A stretch of DNA of 26,985 nt. It comes from a virus. The position numbers and the translations under genes are program-made. Within the stretch, counting starts at the first letter, position 1. The number at the start of each line of letters is the position of its first letter. The DNA is taken from IMG/VR virus record IMGVR_UViG_3300046733_001371, positions 1-26,985 of that record. One strand, given 5' to 3'. Positions 6,361-13,499 of this stretch are shown here, piece by piece. The notes beneath the pieces are model-generated. The model was not told the DNA's origin. It did no database searches and worked only from the letters and a program-made list of their open reading frames with translations.

Positions 6361-6896
6361 TTTACTGTTAACTCCAATTGTTGTAATACTTGTTGAACAC
6401 ACAATGCTTGCACTTTACAATCTTCTAGTGCATTGTGTGCTTCAAAATTCATAGCTTTCCTCGGATCAATAGGCATAATCTGCATTAGTGTTCGGGCATC
6501 ACGTATTTTCCAGAATGGCCAAGGAACATGACGTTCATACTGCTGAAATAAGTTTTCCATAATAGGAATATCAAATGTACTTCCTTGAGCCCATATAGCA
6601 TCTACTCCTACACACCATTTAGTTAATGCTACTAACATTTCATCAACAGGTGTACGATTTCCATCTCCCATAGCTTCTTCCATTACTTTGGGATCTTGGT
6701 TGCCCCACCATTCCAGTGTACTCTCATCTGTAGTTCTACCACGATCTAATTGTTCATCTACTTCTAAGCGATAGTAAAAATGTTGATAGGTTTCACTAAT
6801 TGAGTTTGGATCAAATTTAACACCGCCAAATGTCAATACTACTGTATCGTTTTTTGCTCCAAGTGTTTCTAAATCAATCATTGCATGAGTTGTCAT
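6357..6896 (-). CDS. DexA-like 3'-5' exonuclease (DEDD family)
   Basis: The 179-residue protein starts [20 protein letters not shown], giving the first DEDD motif (DLET). [11 protein letters not shown] matches the region after the first motif in T4 DexA. The second and third parts are seen as [13 protein letters not shown] and [13 protein letters not shown], the latter with the His and Asp expected at the end. T4 DexA degrades single-stranded DNA 3' to 5'; relatives act on RNA (RNase T-like, Rv2179c-like). The gene is translationally coupled to guaC downstream and to the cytidylyltransferase upstream by ATGA overlaps, so salvage of released nucleotides is a possible theme. Confidence 0.8.
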   Translation of the reverse strand: MTTHAMIDLETLGAKNDTVVLTFGGVKFDPNSISETYQHFYYRLEVDEQLDRGRTTDESTLEWWGNQDPKVMEEAMGDGNRTPVDEMLVALTKWCVGVDAIWAQGSTFDIPIMENLFQQYERHVPWPFWKIRDARTLMQIMPIDPRKAMNFEAHNALEDCKVQALCVQQVLQQLELTVK

Positions 6897-7303
6897 AAAT
6901 TTTTAATCCTCTGTCTAAGTCCAGTACTACTAAATCTGTGATTACGTTTGTTAAAATAAAAATCTATTCCCAACTTGCGACATTCATTTTTACCAGTAAA
7001 GTCTTTGCTTTTATATTCTTCACCAAGTATCCTAACATCAATATCATACATTGTCAAGATATCAATTAAATCTTCTTCAGTATTATAAGGAATAATTTCA
7101 TCTACATAACGTACTGCCTTGAGCTGTGTATAACGCTCTACAATTGTTTGTATAGGGGGATTTTTTTCCTTGGGTCGATCTAAACTAGGATCCATTTGCA
7201 AAGCACAAATTAAATAATCACATTGAGTTTTTGCCTCACGTAACATCTGAATGTGTCCTGCATGTAATAAGTCAAATGCTGATGCTGTAAAGCCTACTTT
7301 CAT
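6893..7303 (-). CDS. TagD-like cytidylyltransferase
   Basis: The start at 7303 (MKVGFTASAFDLLHAGHIQM) overlaps the upstream stop as TAATG and has AGGA in place; an ATG six bases earlier is possible. The 136-residue protein carries the HxGH nucleotide-binding motif (HAGH), PPIQTIVERYTQL and, near the end, RFSSTGLRQRI, which corresponds to the ISSTxxR motif. Enzymes of this family couple CTP to a phosphorylated alcohol (for example glycerol-3-phosphate) or, as with RfaE-type, ATP to a sugar phosphate. It is common in T4-like marine phages. The neighbouring amidotransferase hints at a surface-sugar or phosphoramidate use, as in Campylobacter capsule loci, but this is speculative. Confidence 0.8.
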   Translation of the reverse strand: MKVGFTASAFDLLHAGHIQMLREAKTQCDYLICALQMDPSLDRPKEKNPPIQTIVERYTQLKAVRYVDEIIPYNTEEDLIDILTMYDIDVRILGEEYKSKDFTGKNECRKLGIDFYFNKRNHRFSSTGLRQRIKNL

Positions 7304-7512
7304 TACCATAATCCTAATGTTCTGCCGTTGCCTGCTATAATAGCGCAACAGGTTAATATGTGTAATACAATCCAAAACGTTCTAAACGCTAATGCTCGTC
7401 TTACATCTTTTTGTCTAATGGGCAAGAACTCTGGCTTATCATCATCAGTAACCCCAATTGGCATTCCAACTGTCCTTGCCCACATTTTTAAAAAGCGTCT
7501 TTGTCCGCTCAT
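7303..7512 (-). CDS. Small membrane protein, 69 aa
   Basis: The N-terminal half is basic and polar (MSGQRRFLKMWARTVGMPIG) and the C-terminal half holds one membrane helix (about residues 45-62, FWIVLHILTCCAIIAG) with two adjacent cysteines. It overlaps the amidotransferase upstream (ATGA) and the cytidylyltransferase downstream (TAATG). No family recognised. The tight coupling on both sides supports it being a real gene. Confidence 0.55.
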   Translation of the reverse strand: MSGQRRFLKMWARTVGMPIGVTDDDKPEFLPIRQKDVRRALAFRTFWIVLHILTCCAIIAGNGRTLGLW

Positions 7513-8075
7513 CTAAATAAATCCCATGCTTCTTCTGGCATCCAATGATTTTTCATTCTTTCTGGGTGCCATAATACAGTAACCATATTGTGTAGTTTCC
7601 AGCTTTCACAATTTCCTTGTTCATCAGAAGCTAGTACTGTACATCCATTTGGAATTGTATCTAATACCTCCTGGTGCCGGCTACATACATTAACACGATT
7701 TCCTTTATAGTATACACTATGATCGCCATTATGTCTAGAACTTTCTAGTAATGAGCCGCCAAGGCTTACTGTTAGAAACTGACAGCCTCTACTGATTCCT
7801 AGTATATTTTTATCTAATACTTTGGCTAAGTCTAATGTGTGTTTTTCGACTCGCAATCGTTCTTCATTATATTGCCAGCTATCTTCAAACATGCTGTTAC
7901 CTCCACTAAAAACAATTACATCTGCTTCAGATATAATATTAGCATCAAAGTGTTCTATGCTGTTTGGTATTGGCAGTAGTTGATGGTCTTGAAACATCTG
8001 GTAATAACCATGATCAAGAGCATCATATGGACCATTGCGAAAGTCAATCACACGTTGCGTGATTGCTATTTTCAT
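7509..8075 (-). CDS. Class I glutamine amidotransferase-like protein (peptidase C26)
   Basis: The 188-residue protein starts MKIAITQRVIDFRNGPYDAL. The catalytic triad is visible: nucleophile Cys in ILGISRGCQFL, and His and Glu in VLWHPERM; FSGGN forms the oxyanion region. The family includes gamma-glutamyl-GABA hydrolase (PuuD) and Cj1417 of Campylobacter, which hydrolyses gamma-glutamyl-CDP-amidate in capsule phosphoramidate synthesis and is likewise found near a cytidylyltransferase. The usual GxCxG elbow reads GISRGCQ, with Cys preceded by Arg-Gly, as in PuuD-like proteins. Substrate is unknown; the cytidylyltransferase one gene downstream makes a CDP-linked substrate the most attractive guess. 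Confidence 0.75.
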   Translation of the reverse strand: MKIAITQRVIDFRNGPYDALDHGYYQMFQDHQLLPIPNSIEHFDANIISEADVIVFSGGNSMFEDSWQYNEERLRVEKHTLDLAKVLDKNILGISRGCQFLTVSLGGSLLESSRHNGDHSVYYKGNRVNVCSRHQEVLDTIPNGCTVLASDEQGNCESWKLHNMVTVLWHPERMKNHWMPEEAWDLFR

Positions 8076-8082
8076 TTTTATG

Positions 8083-8385
8083 TTAGTCTGATTCTTCTAT
8101 CACTACATCTAATGGATATCCGGCACGGGCGGCTTCTGTGATAGTTTCTGTGCATTTTTGTTCTGCTACTTCGTAGCTATATGAGCCAACAACACATCGT
8201 CCTTTTTCATGCACTTCTAGCATAATTTCTTTTGCCTGTTCTGAAGTGTGTTTAAAAATTACAATTAAAACCTGTATTACAAAATCCATTGGTGTTACTT
8301 CATCGTTAAGCATCACTACATTATATTTGTTTGGTGTTTTTAACTTTGTTACGCCTGTGGATTCTTTTACTGCTACTTGTGTCAT
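8083..8385 (-). CDS. clpS: ClpS-like N-degron adaptor of the Clp protease
   Basis: The 100-residue protein matches ClpS along its length: YNVVMLNDEVTPMDFVIQVL near residue 21, IMLEVHEKGRCVVGSYSYEVAE and GYPLDVVIEE at the end. ClpS binds proteins with destabilising N-terminal residues and hands them to ClpA. The pocket elements Asn-Asp at the LND motif and His in EVHEKG are present; the second acidic residue is Glu rather than Asp. ClpA is not in the window, so the phage adaptor would act on the host ClpAP or redirect it. A weak Shine-Dalgarno precedes it. The hairpin at 8405-8430 lies just upstream, and an AATAAATA box (8439-8446) overlaps the end of the Hsp20 gene. Confidence 0.9.
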   Translation of the reverse strand: MTQVAVKESTGVTKLKTPNKYNVVMLNDEVTPMDFVIQVLIVIFKHTSEQAKEIMLEVHEKGRCVVGSYSYEVAEQKCTETITEAARAGYPLDVVIEESD

Positions 8386-8404
8386 GTTACTCTCTTTGTT
8401 AAGT

Positions 8405-8430
8405 GTGTGGTGAGATTATTCCCACCACAC
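8405..8430 (-). repeat. Hairpin between hsp20 and clpS
   Basis: An eight-pair stem (GTGTGGTG with CACCACAC) closes a ten-base loop. There is no T-run on the minus strand, so it may stabilise mRNA or mark a processing site rather than end transcription. Confidence 0.45.
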
Positions 8431-8441
8431 TATACTGATAT

Positions 8442-8873
8442 TTATTTAATGTCAATCTGACGTGATTTTTTCTCTTCTGGAATAATACGCTCTAGTTCAA
8501 TATAAAGCATTCCGTTTTCCATTGTTGCTCCTTTTACAACCACATCGTCAGCTAATTTCCATACTCTTGTAAACTTACGTTGTGCAATACCCTTGTGAAT
8601 CCATTCAGTCGTTTCAGACTCAATATCTTCTGGGTTGTATGAAATAATTAGTTCACCGTTTTCTGTAGTAATTGTAATGTCCTCTCTGGTAACACCAGCT
8701 AGTGCAATCTCAATTTGGAAAAGGTTATCATTCTTTCGAATGTTGTATGGAGGATATCCTCCATTTGTTTGGTTAGAATTAGCAAACATTCTATCCATTT
8801 CGTCAAATAGACGATCAAAGCCTACTACGTGAGGCGTTAATTTATTCAGATCAAGTGTAGTTAGTCGTTTCAT
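8442..8873 (-). CDS. Small heat-shock protein of the IbpA/Hsp20 family
   Basis: The start at 8873 has a strong AAGGAG; a longer frame upstream lacks support. The 143-residue protein shares the IbpA layout: GFDRLFDEMDRMF, NGGYPPYNI, then the alpha-crystallin domain with IEIALAGVTREDI, GIAQRKFTRVWKLAD, GATMENGMLYIELER and the IPEEKK tail. Hsp20 proteins hold unfolding proteins in a soluble state. T4-like cyanophages also carry hsp20 genes. It sits between the S21 gene and clpS; the late-type box upstream (8929-8936) suggests late expression. Confidence 0.9.
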   Translation of the reverse strand: MKRLTTLDLNKLTPHVVGFDRLFDEMDRMFANSNQTNGGYPPYNIRKNDNLFQIEIALAGVTREDITITTENGELIISYNPEDIESETTEWIHKGIAQRKFTRVWKLADDVVVKGATMENGMLYIELERIIPEEKKSRQIDIK

Positions 8874-8928
8874 TTTATATCTCCTTTTAAGCAAGATCTA
8901 ATTTATGGACCCTAATGGCATCCATTTT

Positions 8929-8936
8929 TATTTATG
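8929..8936 (-). promoter_or_regulatory. Late-promoter-like CATAAATA box upstream of hsp20
   Basis: CATAAATA lies 56 bases before the hsp20 start codon, within the 86-base gap between the S21 and Hsp20 genes, and fits the NATAAATA late-promoter form of T4-like phages. A second TAAATG-type half-box follows nearby. Confidence 0.45.
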
Positions 8937-8958
8937 CACATTTATGCATAAAAACTTT

Positions 8959-9183
8959 CTACCAATTATCTTTGGCTTGTTTCTTTTTAAGGCGGGCTCT
9001 ACCTGCTGCCTCTGCCTTCAGACGTTTTTCAGTGTTACTGATAAAATGCTTTCTATCTCTTAACTCTTGAAATACCCCTTCGTTATTTAATTTTTTCTTT
9101 AACTTACGCATAGCCTGGTCAACATTGTTATTTCTAACTTCAATCCAAGTGCCTCTGCCTTTTTCTTTATTATGGTTACTCAT
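8959..9183 (-). CDS. rpsU: Ribosomal protein S21 homologue
   Basis: The 74-residue basic protein fits bS21: WIEVRNNNVDQAMRKLKKKL is the conserved N-terminal segment, followed by GVFQELRDRKHFISNTEKR and a lysine/arginine-rich helical tail ending KKKQAKDNW. S21 binds the 30S platform near the anti-Shine-Dalgarno region and influences initiation. It is overlapped by the IF-3 gene (ATGA), so both are made together. Phages with S21 are known and are thought to swap it into host ribosomes; here it travels with IF-3. Confidence 0.9.
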   Translation of the reverse strand: MSNHNKEKGRGTWIEVRNNNVDQAMRKLKKKLNNEGVFQELRDRKHFISNTEKRLKAEAAGRARLKKKQAKDNW

Positions 9184-9707
9184 TTTTGTATAATCCTTGA
9201 ACTTACTCGATTTCCGGACCTGTTTATCTTCTCTAACTTTGCATCTACCATATCTGCAAATTTATTTAAAATTGCTACTGCAAGATCATGTTTAGCTCGT
9301 TCACGCCCTCTTAATATGACGGTTAACGTTACTACATTACCTTTGGCCAGAAACTTTTCTGCATGTTTTGCCTTAGTCTCTAAGTCATGTGTCTCAATAT
9401 TAATGCCCAAACGAATCTCTTTCAATTCTACTGCATTTTCTCTTTGACGTTTTTTTGCCGCTTTTTCACTCTGTTTCTTCTCATATAAGAATTTATTTAA
9501 TTCTACAATTTTACAAACAGGCGGTTCAGCCTTTTCAGCAATAAGAATCAAATCAAGATTAAGTTTTTCCGCTACACTTAGTGCTTGGTTTTTACTCATT
9601 ATTTCAGAGCCACCATCCGGTAAATGTACTCGTAGTTTTTCGAATCTAATAGACCTATTTGCTACTACTCGATTTTCCGTCTTCTTATTATTAAATTTAT
9701 TCAACAC
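9180..9707 (-). CDS. infC: Translation initiation factor IF-3
   Basis: The start at 9707 is GTG with AAGG upstream, inside the end of clpX; the next in-frame codon is TTG. The 175-residue length is that of a full bacterial IF-3. The N domain shows IRFEKLRVHLPDGGS and LSVAEKLNLDLILIAEKAEP with PPVCKIVELNKFLYE, the linker is a basic run (KKRQRENAVELKEIR), and the C domain contains RLGINIETHDLETKAKHAEK and VTLTVILRGRE. IF-3 binds the 30S subunit, prevents 50S joining and proofreads start codon and initiator tRNA. Cellular infC usually starts with AUU and is autoregulated; that is not seen here. A phage IF-3 beside S21 is the clearest sign of translation takeover in the window. Confidence 0.9.
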   Translation of the reverse strand: MLNKFNNKKTENRVVANRSIRFEKLRVHLPDGGSEIMSKNQALSVAEKLNLDLILIAEKAEPPVCKIVELNKFLYEKKQSEKAAKKRQRENAVELKEIRLGINIETHDLETKAKHAEKFLAKGNVVTLTVILRGRERAKHDLAVAILNKFADMVDAKLEKINRSGNRVSSRIIQK

Positions 9708-10911
9708 TACTGCCTTTTTGCATGTGTGGTTTTCTCATTTTATCTATAACCTCAGGCGTAATTGTTGCCTTTTTATATCCTCGTTTTTTTAGATCAGGAA
9801 GATCATATTGTGTTTCCATTAAACAATCATCTAATATTTTTCTAAGGCCGCGAGCTCCTAAATTCTGTGTTATTGCAATGTCTGCAATTCTATTTATACT
9901 TTCTATTGTAAACTCTAATTCAATATTGTCAAGTGAAAATAGAACTTTAATTTGTTCTACTAGACAGTCCTTGGGCTCAGTTAAAACTCTCACTAAATCT
10001 TCTTGTGTTAGTTCTCGTAAAATATTTACACTAGGAAGTCTCCCTAAAAATTCTGGTATTAATCCGTACTGAACTAAATCAGTTGTTTCTAGTTGATCTT
10101 CCCAAGCATGTTTATCCAACATACCGGACTGAAATCCTATCTTGGTTTTACCCATACGCTGTGTTACTACATTTTCCAATCCAACAAAAGCACCACCTAC
10201 TATAAACAATATATTTTTAGTATCAATATCCACTCTCTCTGGATTGGCTTGTGGCTTGTTGGGTACTGTAACTACTGTACCTTCCATTAGTTTAAGTAAA
10301 CTTTGCTGAACACCTTCACCACTTACATCTCTACTCAAACTTACTAAATCATTACGCTTTGCTTTTTTATCAATTTCATCTACATATATGATACCCATTT
10401 CAGTCGCATCAATATCATAGTCACTATTCTGGAATAATTTGTGTATTAATACTTCTACATCATCTCCAGCATATCCGCTTTCTGTCATTGTTGTTGCATC
10501 AGTAATAACAAAAGGAACTTTTAAAGTATTTGCTAATGTTTGAGCAATTAATGTTTTTCCTACACCTGTTGGGCCTAAAAGCAAAACATTACTTTTGGAA
10601 ATTTTTGTACTGCTCTTATTAGTGAGCCTTTTGTAATGATTATAAACTGCTACGCTGATGCTTTTTTTAACATGCTCCTGACCAATTACATATTCATTTA
10701 ATTTATGATGTAACCACTTGGGTGTTACTTCATCAAATTTAATTTTCTTTGACGAAATGCGCTCTTGATCTTTCAGAACACCATAACTAAGTTTTACACA
10801 TTCATCACAGATGTGTATGTCACTGGTTTCGCCAGTTAAAAGTTTGTTAACCTGTGATTTTGATTTACCACAAAAGTTACATGTTGGGGAACTAATAATT
10901 TCTATCGGCAT
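9697..10911 (-). CDS. clpX: ClpX ATPase of the ClpXP protease
   Basis: The 404-residue protein is close to full length. Visible parts: zinc-binding domain with Cys11, Cys14, Cys35 and Cys38; Walker A GPTGVGKT (113-120); pore loop GYAG (146-149); Walker B IIYVDEID (174-181); the ClpP-docking IGF motif (258-260); IPEFLGRLP; and GARGLRKILDD. ClpX unfolds proteins and feeds them to ClpP. Two changes stand out against E. coli ClpX: the pore loop is GYAG instead of GYVG, and the RKH loop that binds the ssrA tag is replaced by NKPQANPER (218-226) and shortened by about three residues. A phage ClpP is encoded at 14186-14806. SD GGA precedes the start, which lies inside the previous gene. Confidence 0.93.
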   Translation of the reverse strand: MPIEIISSPTCNFCGKSKSQVNKLLTGETSDIHICDECVKLSYGVLKDQERISSKKIKFDEVTPKWLHHKLNEYVIGQEHVKKSISVAVYNHYKRLTNKSSTKISKSNVLLLGPTGVGKTLIAQTLANTLKVPFVITDATTMTESGYAGDDVEVLIHKLFQNSDYDIDATEMGIIYVDEIDKKAKRNDLVSLSRDVSGEGVQQSLLKLMEGTVVTVPNKPQANPERVDIDTKNILFIVGGAFVGLENVVTQRMGKTKIGFQSGMLDKHAWEDQLETTDLVQYGLIPEFLGRLPSVNILRELTQEDLVRVLTEPKDCLVEQIKVLFSLDNIELEFTIESINRIADIAITQNLGARGLRKILDDCLMETQYDLPDLKKRGYKKATITPEVIDKMRKPHMQKGSSVE

Positions 10912-11329
10912 TGAATTCCGCTGTTATGTACTCTTTAAGATCTTCCCTAGAGTGTATTATTGGGTATTTAGCAGATGCATGAAGTACTTTTAAAGCATCT
11001 CTTTTTTTGTTTTTAGGACTGTAGTATATAACTAATCCTTTAGCATTAAGAGCAGTTGTTAAAATATCAATCCATGCACAATTATCAACATCAATAATAC
11101 ATAAATCTGATGACATTGTTGCATGATATAACCAAGCAAGGCTGGCATCAGTTGTTGGTTTATTTTGTACGTAAAAAACAATGCTAGTAGCATTTATGAA
11201 TTGTTCAATTAGTAATTTAATTTCATCAACTACATCTTGATTATTGCAGGATATTAATACACTCATGCCACTTTCAGTTAGCATTAAGTCGGGGCTAGTT
11301 ACTGTGTAACTACTATTATCTCTTTTCAT
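10892..11329 (-). CDS. Unknown 145-aa protein upstream of clpX
   Basis: The protein (starts MKRDNSSYTVTSPDLML) has alternating hydrophobic strands and helices, such as MSVLISCNN, ATSIVFYVQN and KGLVIYYSPK, giving the look of a small Rossmann-like alpha/beta fold, with LCIIDVDNC and ASAKYPIIHSREDL near the end. No catalytic motif or family is recognised. Its start overlaps the stop of the coiled-coil membrane gene (ATGA) and its end overlaps clpX by 20 bases. Linkage with clpX could indicate a partner or adaptor, but there is no sequence evidence for that. Confidence 0.65.
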   Translation of the reverse strand: MKRDNSSYTVTSPDLMLTESGMSVLISCNNQDVVDEIKLLIEQFINATSIVFYVQNKPTTDASLAWLYHATMSSDLCIIDVDNCAWIDILTTALNAKGLVIYYSPKNKKRDALKVLHASAKYPIIHSREDLKEYITAEFNADRNY

Positions 11330-13053
11330 GGTTTTCTCTGTGAATACTCGTTAATAATTGTATTGTAAACTTCTCGTCTAGTATCTGGATCAGCCTTTTC
11401 AAGAAGGTCTTCTAACTCGCCAGTTTTGTCTGCATTTAGTACTTCTCTAATCGCAACACGTTCAGTAGGTACTGGACTATTAGGCCATAATCCTTCTGCT
11501 TTCATTTTACTGACTACTTCTTCAATTTTAATTTTTGTTTCTTGTTGTGTTTTTTTACTTGTTGTTGCTGTAACATTCAACTTTTCTTGTTCTTCATTTA
11601 CAATATAGTTTCTTTTTCCCGAAGTGTCAACAGTGTATTTTCCTGTCTCATCTTCGTAAACCATAGGTACATTTTCTAACTCTGCTGGCCCTTCAGAACT
11701 TCCTCCGGCGTCCTGCATGGTATCAGTTTGCTCTCGGGTTTGGTTACTGTCAGGAATTTGTTCTTTTGTAGATTCCACAACGCTCCGTCTCGATAAATCT
11801 TTCTCATCATCGGCTTCTCTATCTCGTTCATTATGTTCCACATCACCATCTTGTATATTGCTGTCTGTAGATTTATCAGTTCTTTCATGACCACTCTCCC
11901 TGTGTACCGGTCTTCTTGCATGTTCAATAATAGTAATACCACTAATAACAAGCACAACCGCAAGTGGATCAAAAACAATAACAAGTACAATAATTACCCA
12001 ACGCACTGCTTCTTCTAAAGCATTTTTATCTGCATTGTTTCCATAAATTAATTCTGCAATATATTTTACAGGACCAACTTCTGCTTCTAATTGTCTAGCT
12101 TCTGCTTCTAGTTCATATTTCTTTTCAAATATAATATCTAATTCAGCTTCAGTAGCCTTGATTAAATCTCTCTGTTCTTGAATTTCCACTTCTACATCGT
12201 CATTAGTTGCTGTGCCAATTTGTTCACGCAATCTGTTTATAAGTTGATTACTTTGGTCAACTGTCGTTTCAGCATTTGTTCTTAAACGCTGTCTTTCTGT
12301 ACGTGCCTCATTCCTTAAAGTAGTTACAATTTGTAATGCTGAGTCTCTTGTTTCTATTAATCTTAAACGATACTCTTCAACTTTTGCGGCTGTCTTAGGA
12401 CCATATTGTCCGTCCTGTTTAGCACCAATTAAACCCTGTAGTGCTTTAATTTTATCGTCACGAACATATTCGGCTATCTGTGTTATCTCAACTTCACTTT
12501 GCTCTATTTGTGTTTGATAAGGAGCAACACTATCATTTAATGTTTGTTCAAGGCTAGTTAACGCTTCGTTTAGTCTTGTATACACTGTTTCGATACGTGC
12601 TTCTTCTGTTGCAATTTTATCTTGCAGACCAGAATCTAAACTTTCATCTTGTGTATCTAATTTTTGTATCTTTGTTTCAGCACGTGCAATAATATCCTCA
12701 CCTCTTATAATATCAGAAGCAATTCTTTCTAGTTGTGCTTTTCCTTCTATGGCAACAGCATTTTGTTCAATATGTGCTTTAGATAAAAATCCAAAGATGC
12801 CCATTGAAGTGATAAACATCAATAGTAGTACCGCAATAGTTAGATATGATTTGATAAGGAAAGGTGCTTTTTTCCAATAAAGGTGTAACCATACTGCACT
12901 TGTTAGTTTGCCTACTTCAAGTACACTGCCCATGATTATAATTGGAATAGCGGCAGCCGCAAAAATTGCCACAAGTCCTACAATACTGTAGTACGCCGCC
13001 ACTGCACTGATAGATAGTGCTACTAAAACTGTCCAATAACCAAAAAATCTCAT
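11326..13053 (-). CDS. Large membrane protein with coiled coil and peptidoglycan-binding-like motif
   Basis: The 575-residue protein has three N-terminal membrane helices (about 5-25, 27-47, 69-90), a long coiled-coil stretch (about 98-345) and a further hydrophobic segment (about 352-378) with DPLAVVLVISGITI. Inside the coiled coil, at about 200-228, KALQGLIGAKQDGQYGPKTAAKVEEYR has the LQ...DGxYGPxTxxxV pattern of the PG_binding_1 fold. After the last helix comes a charged, Glu/Asp/Arg-rich tail of almost 200 residues with low complexity. Similar proteins of unknown role are common in T4-like marine phages. It may span the host envelope during lysis or infection; this is inference. SD AAGGA is present. 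Confidence 0.7.
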   Translation of the reverse strand: MRFFGYWTVLVALSISAVAAYYSIVGLVAIFAAAAIPIIIMGSVLEVGKLTSAVWLHLYWKKAPFLIKSYLTIAVLLLMFITSMGIFGFLSKAHIEQNAVAIEGKAQLERIASDIIRGEDIIARAETKIQKLDTQDESLDSGLQDKIATEEARIETVYTRLNEALTSLEQTLNDSVAPYQTQIEQSEVEITQIAEYVRDDKIKALQGLIGAKQDGQYGPKTAAKVEEYRLRLIETRDSALQIVTTLRNEARTERQRLRTNAETTVDQSNQLINRLREQIGTATNDDVEVEIQEQRDLIKATEAELDIIFEKKYELEAEARQLEAEVGPVKYIAELIYGNNADKNALEEAVRWVIIVLVIVFDPLAVVLVISGITIIEHARRPVHRESGHERTDKSTDSNIQDGDVEHNERDREADDEKDLSRRSVVESTKEQIPDSNQTREQTDTMQDAGGSSEGPAELENVPMVYEDETGKYTVDTSGKRNYIVNEEQEKLNVTATTSKKTQQETKIKIEEVVSKMKAEGLWPNSPVPTERVAIREVLNADKTGELEDLLEKADPDTRREVYNTIINEYSQRKP

Positions 13054-13062
13054 AATAGTCCT

Positions 13063-13440
13063 TTACTTTAACATGTAAACCTTAGCATGACCTTCTTCAA
13101 CTAAACGTTCATTAACATTAAACGTTTCATCTGAATCAGGCAATGTAGAATGAATTACACCTAAAATTCTACCAAATTTTCCTCGTTTATTCAGTAATGT
13201 CTCAATAATAAATTCTTTAGCAATTAATTCTGTTAATCTTGCTTTAGCCGCTAGTCCACGTTCTTTTTCTTCTAAATCACGTGTTCTGCTTTCGGGGGTA
13301 TTAATGCCGTACAAACGAACTCGCTGGCGCATGAAAACCCCGAAGCCAAGATCGATCTCTGCATCAATTGTATCTCCATCAATAACTCTGATAAGTTTTG
13401 CTTTGTATGTATACATGCGCCTGCTCTTTCTTTTAATCAT
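13063..13440 (-). CDS. Staphylococcal-nuclease-like thermonuclease
   Basis: The 125-residue product (or 117 from the ATG at 13416, which has AGG in front) carries the SNase core: VIDGDTIDAEIDLGFG, RLYGINTPESR and, after KGLAAKARLTELI, NKRGKFGRILGVI and LVEEGHAKVYM. The Asp in GDT, the Arg in VRLYGI and Arg-Gly-Arg region match the calcium and phosphate ligands of the family. It cleaves DNA or RNA. In a phage it may help degrade host nucleic acid. A TATAAATA box (13461-13468) precedes it by about 20 bases, giving a late-promoter candidate. Confidence 0.85.
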   Translation of the reverse strand: MIKRKSRRMYTYKAKLIRVIDGDTIDAEIDLGFGVFMRQRVRLYGINTPESRTRDLEEKERGLAAKARLTELIAKEFIIETLLNKRGKFGRILGVIHSTLPDSDETFNVNERLVEEGHAKVYMLK

Positions 13441-13460
13441 TCATAAAGAATGTAGTAGTG

Positions 13461-13468
13461 TATTTATA
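13461..13468 (-). promoter_or_regulatory. T4-late-like promoter TATAAATA upstream of thermonuclease
   Basis: A perfect TATAAATA on the minus strand, 20 bases before the start at 13440. The spacing leaves room for a short untranslated leader, unlike the five-base cases elsewhere. Confidence 0.6.
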
Positions 13469-13499
13469 TGGTACAAATACACAATATCTATGTTGATTA

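Noticed and set aside
5188-6402. IMP dehydrogenase as product
   Set aside because: No CBS domains; N terminus and internal motifs match GMP reductase instead. The longer start at 6402 was also rejected in favour of the ATGA-coupled start at 6360.
9722-10072. Plus-strand frame of 116 codons inside clpX
   Set aside because: It is antisense to a protein with complete ClpX motifs and has no family signal of its own.
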